Below, piece after piece: positions 22,416 through 23,307 of a DNA stretch of 23,307 nt; within the stretch, counting starts at the first letter, position 1; each line of letters opens with the position of its first letter. A program made the translations under genes and the position numbers. The stretch comes from a virus. The notes below the pieces were generated by a model. It saw only the letters and a list, made by a program, of their open reading frames with translations. It did not search any database and was not told the origin of the DNA. The stretch lies in the IMG/VR virus record IMGVR_UViG_3300021959_009925, positions 1-23,307 of that record, one strand, 5' to 3'.

Positions 22416-23156
22416 GTGAGCAGATTTGACGAACTAAAAAACATAAGAAATGACCTAAAGAAACAATATACGGTAAATGCTTTCCCATCACCTATTCAAG
22501 AGAAGATTGCGGAAGAACTACCAGATCTTTTTGAAAAGAAGGCGTTCTTTAAAATGAGTCCTAGACCAAATGATCACGAAAGAAGCCGCGAATACTCATA
22601 CTACAAGCATTGCATTCAGCATGTAGAAGTAGATGGGCTATGGGCTGAGTTTGGAGTTTATAAGGGAGCTAGCTCGAAGTATTTGAATAACTTGAAGAAC
22701 AAAGCTTTTCCGGATTCACAATACGGCTTTCATGGTTTTGACTCGTTCGACGGTCTACCGGAGGCATGGTCGGGAACCGGTAGTTCCAAAGGTAAATTTA
22801 AAACTGGAACCATTCCTGATGTTCCGGGAGTAACATTCCACAAAGGATGGTTCAAGGATACAATACCCGAGTTCTTAGAGAATCATGAAGAAAACTTTGC
22901 GTTTATTCACATTGATTGCGATATATACTCTTCAACAGTTGATATATTGACCAATATAAAAAATAGAATTGTCTCTGGAACAGTGATACTTTTTGACGAA
23001 TTAATAGGGTATAACGCATGGGAAGAACACGAATACAAAGCCTTTATGGAGTTTGTAGAAGAAAATGACGTAGAATATGAGTGGATAGGATACGTCGCAA
23101 ACGCAGGTCAAGCGGCCTGTAAGATAAAAAAAATTGGAGTAAATTATGAATCATAA
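22416..23156 (+). CDS. TylF/MycF-like O-methyltransferase
   Basis: 246 residues, GTG 22416 with AGGAG at 22405-22409. After a 65-residue front part, LWAEFGVYKGASSKYL (E78, G80, G84) is the SAM-binding loop. FHGFDSFDGLPEAW (D109) then FHKGWFKDTIPEFL follow. FIHIDCDIYSSTVDIL (D167, D169) and VILFDELIGYNAWEEHEYKAF form the metal-binding acidic pocket of macrocin-type O-methyltransferases. These methylate sugar hydroxyls in a Mg-dependent way, and the family is common in phage and capsule loci. With the FkbM gene, the cassette has two methyltransferases. The next gene starts inside its last codons (11-base overlap). Confidence 0.9.
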   Translation: MSRFDELKNIRNDLKKQYTVNAFPSPIQEKIAEELPDLFEKKAFFKMSPRPNDHERSREYSYYKHCIQHVEVDGLWAEFGVYKGASSKYLNNLKNKAFPDSQYGFHGFDSFDGLPEAWSGTGSSKGKFKTGTIPDVPGVTFHKGWFKDTIPEFLENHEENFAFIHIDCDIYSSTVDILTNIKNRIVSGTVILFDELIGYNAWEEHEYKAFMEFVEENDVEYEWIGYVANAGQAACKIKKIGVNYES

Positions 23157-23307
23157 ACTATCAAGCCAAGCCATCGGCGCAATCATGATGGCACTACAAA
23201 AGTCTCTGCTCGAGCAATCAGATATAACGCCCGTTTTAGAGGGTTTTGAAATTCAAGTTGATGATAGTGGGGAATTAGTTATTATGAACCCGCCAACGTT
23301 TGAGATA
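23146..23307 (+). CDS. Short conserved phage hypothetical, 3' end outside the window
   Basis: ATG 23146, with GGAG at 23136-23139 six bases upstream. The frame is open to the last base, giving 54 residues that begin MNHKLSSQAIGAIMMALQKS. The Leu/Ala/Met-rich first helix, then LLEQSDITPVLEGFEIQVD, and a strand ending LVIMNPPTFE look like a small protein I associate with T4-like cyanophages and other large marine myoviruses; its function is not known. Its match in style supports the phage assignment and marks the likely end of the glycan genes. If complete, little more than a short tail should follow. Confidence 0.75.
   Translation, partial: MNHKLSSQAIGAIMMALQKSLLEQSDITPVLEGFEIQVDDSGELVIMNPPTFEI

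Overview
The window looks like part of an AT-rich, tailed double-stranded DNA phage genome, probably a large marine myovirus. Every gene I can support lies on the + strand. Genes are packed with stop/start overlaps (TAATG, ATGA, GTGA, TAGTG) and good Shine-Dalgarno sites. No integrase, transposon, tRNA, rRNA or CRISPR array was seen. The phage call rests on a PIN-PhoH protein, many short conserved phage-type hypotheticals, a RecB-family Fe-S nuclease, and several proteins that begin with short basic leaders resembling capsid-targeting peptides. The host cannot be named from the sequence. Three TTGACA-type promoters suggest that a host sigma70-like RNA polymerase is used.

Layout. (1) 1-1889: the C-terminal part of an HExxH protein, an acidic probable virion-associated protein, and a small protein with a Fis-like C-terminus. 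(2) 1890-3678: a consensus promoter, then small hypotheticals and an HNH endonuclease. (3) 3710-7096: three genes with leader-like N-termini (103, 738 and 289 aa), plausibly virion or internal proteins. (4) 7106-9957: PhoH, a zincin-like metalloprotease, and a Cas4/RecB-like Fe-S nuclease whose start lies behind a hairpin that covers its ribosome binding site. (5) 9958-10069: a perfect promoter bracketed by an inverted repeat. (6) 10070 to the right edge: a long co-directional glycan island, followed by a short conserved phage hypothetical that runs off the end.

The glycan island is the most notable content. It has three GT4-type glycosyltransferases, the third fused to a GPS-motif domain of the GT42/DUF115 type. 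It has a NeuB-type nonulosonic (sialic-acid-like) synthase without its usual C-terminal SAF domain, and a NeuA-type CMP-sugar synthetase. Two further stand-alone GPS-motif proteins resemble GT42 sialyltransferases. The remaining members are a 2-oxoglutarate/Fe(II) dioxygenase, a ParB/Srx-like protein, a minimal nucleotidyltransferase, a single-HKD phospholipase D-family protein, a WavE-like protein, an FkbM methyltransferase, a small HAD phosphatase and a TylF-like methyltransferase. Together they suggest that the phage makes, activates, transfers and decorates a nonulosonic-acid-containing glycan, either on its own virion or on the host surface. That role is inferred from family membership and gene order. 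No gene-free stretch exceeds about 150 bases; the longest are 1890-2041 and 9958-10069.
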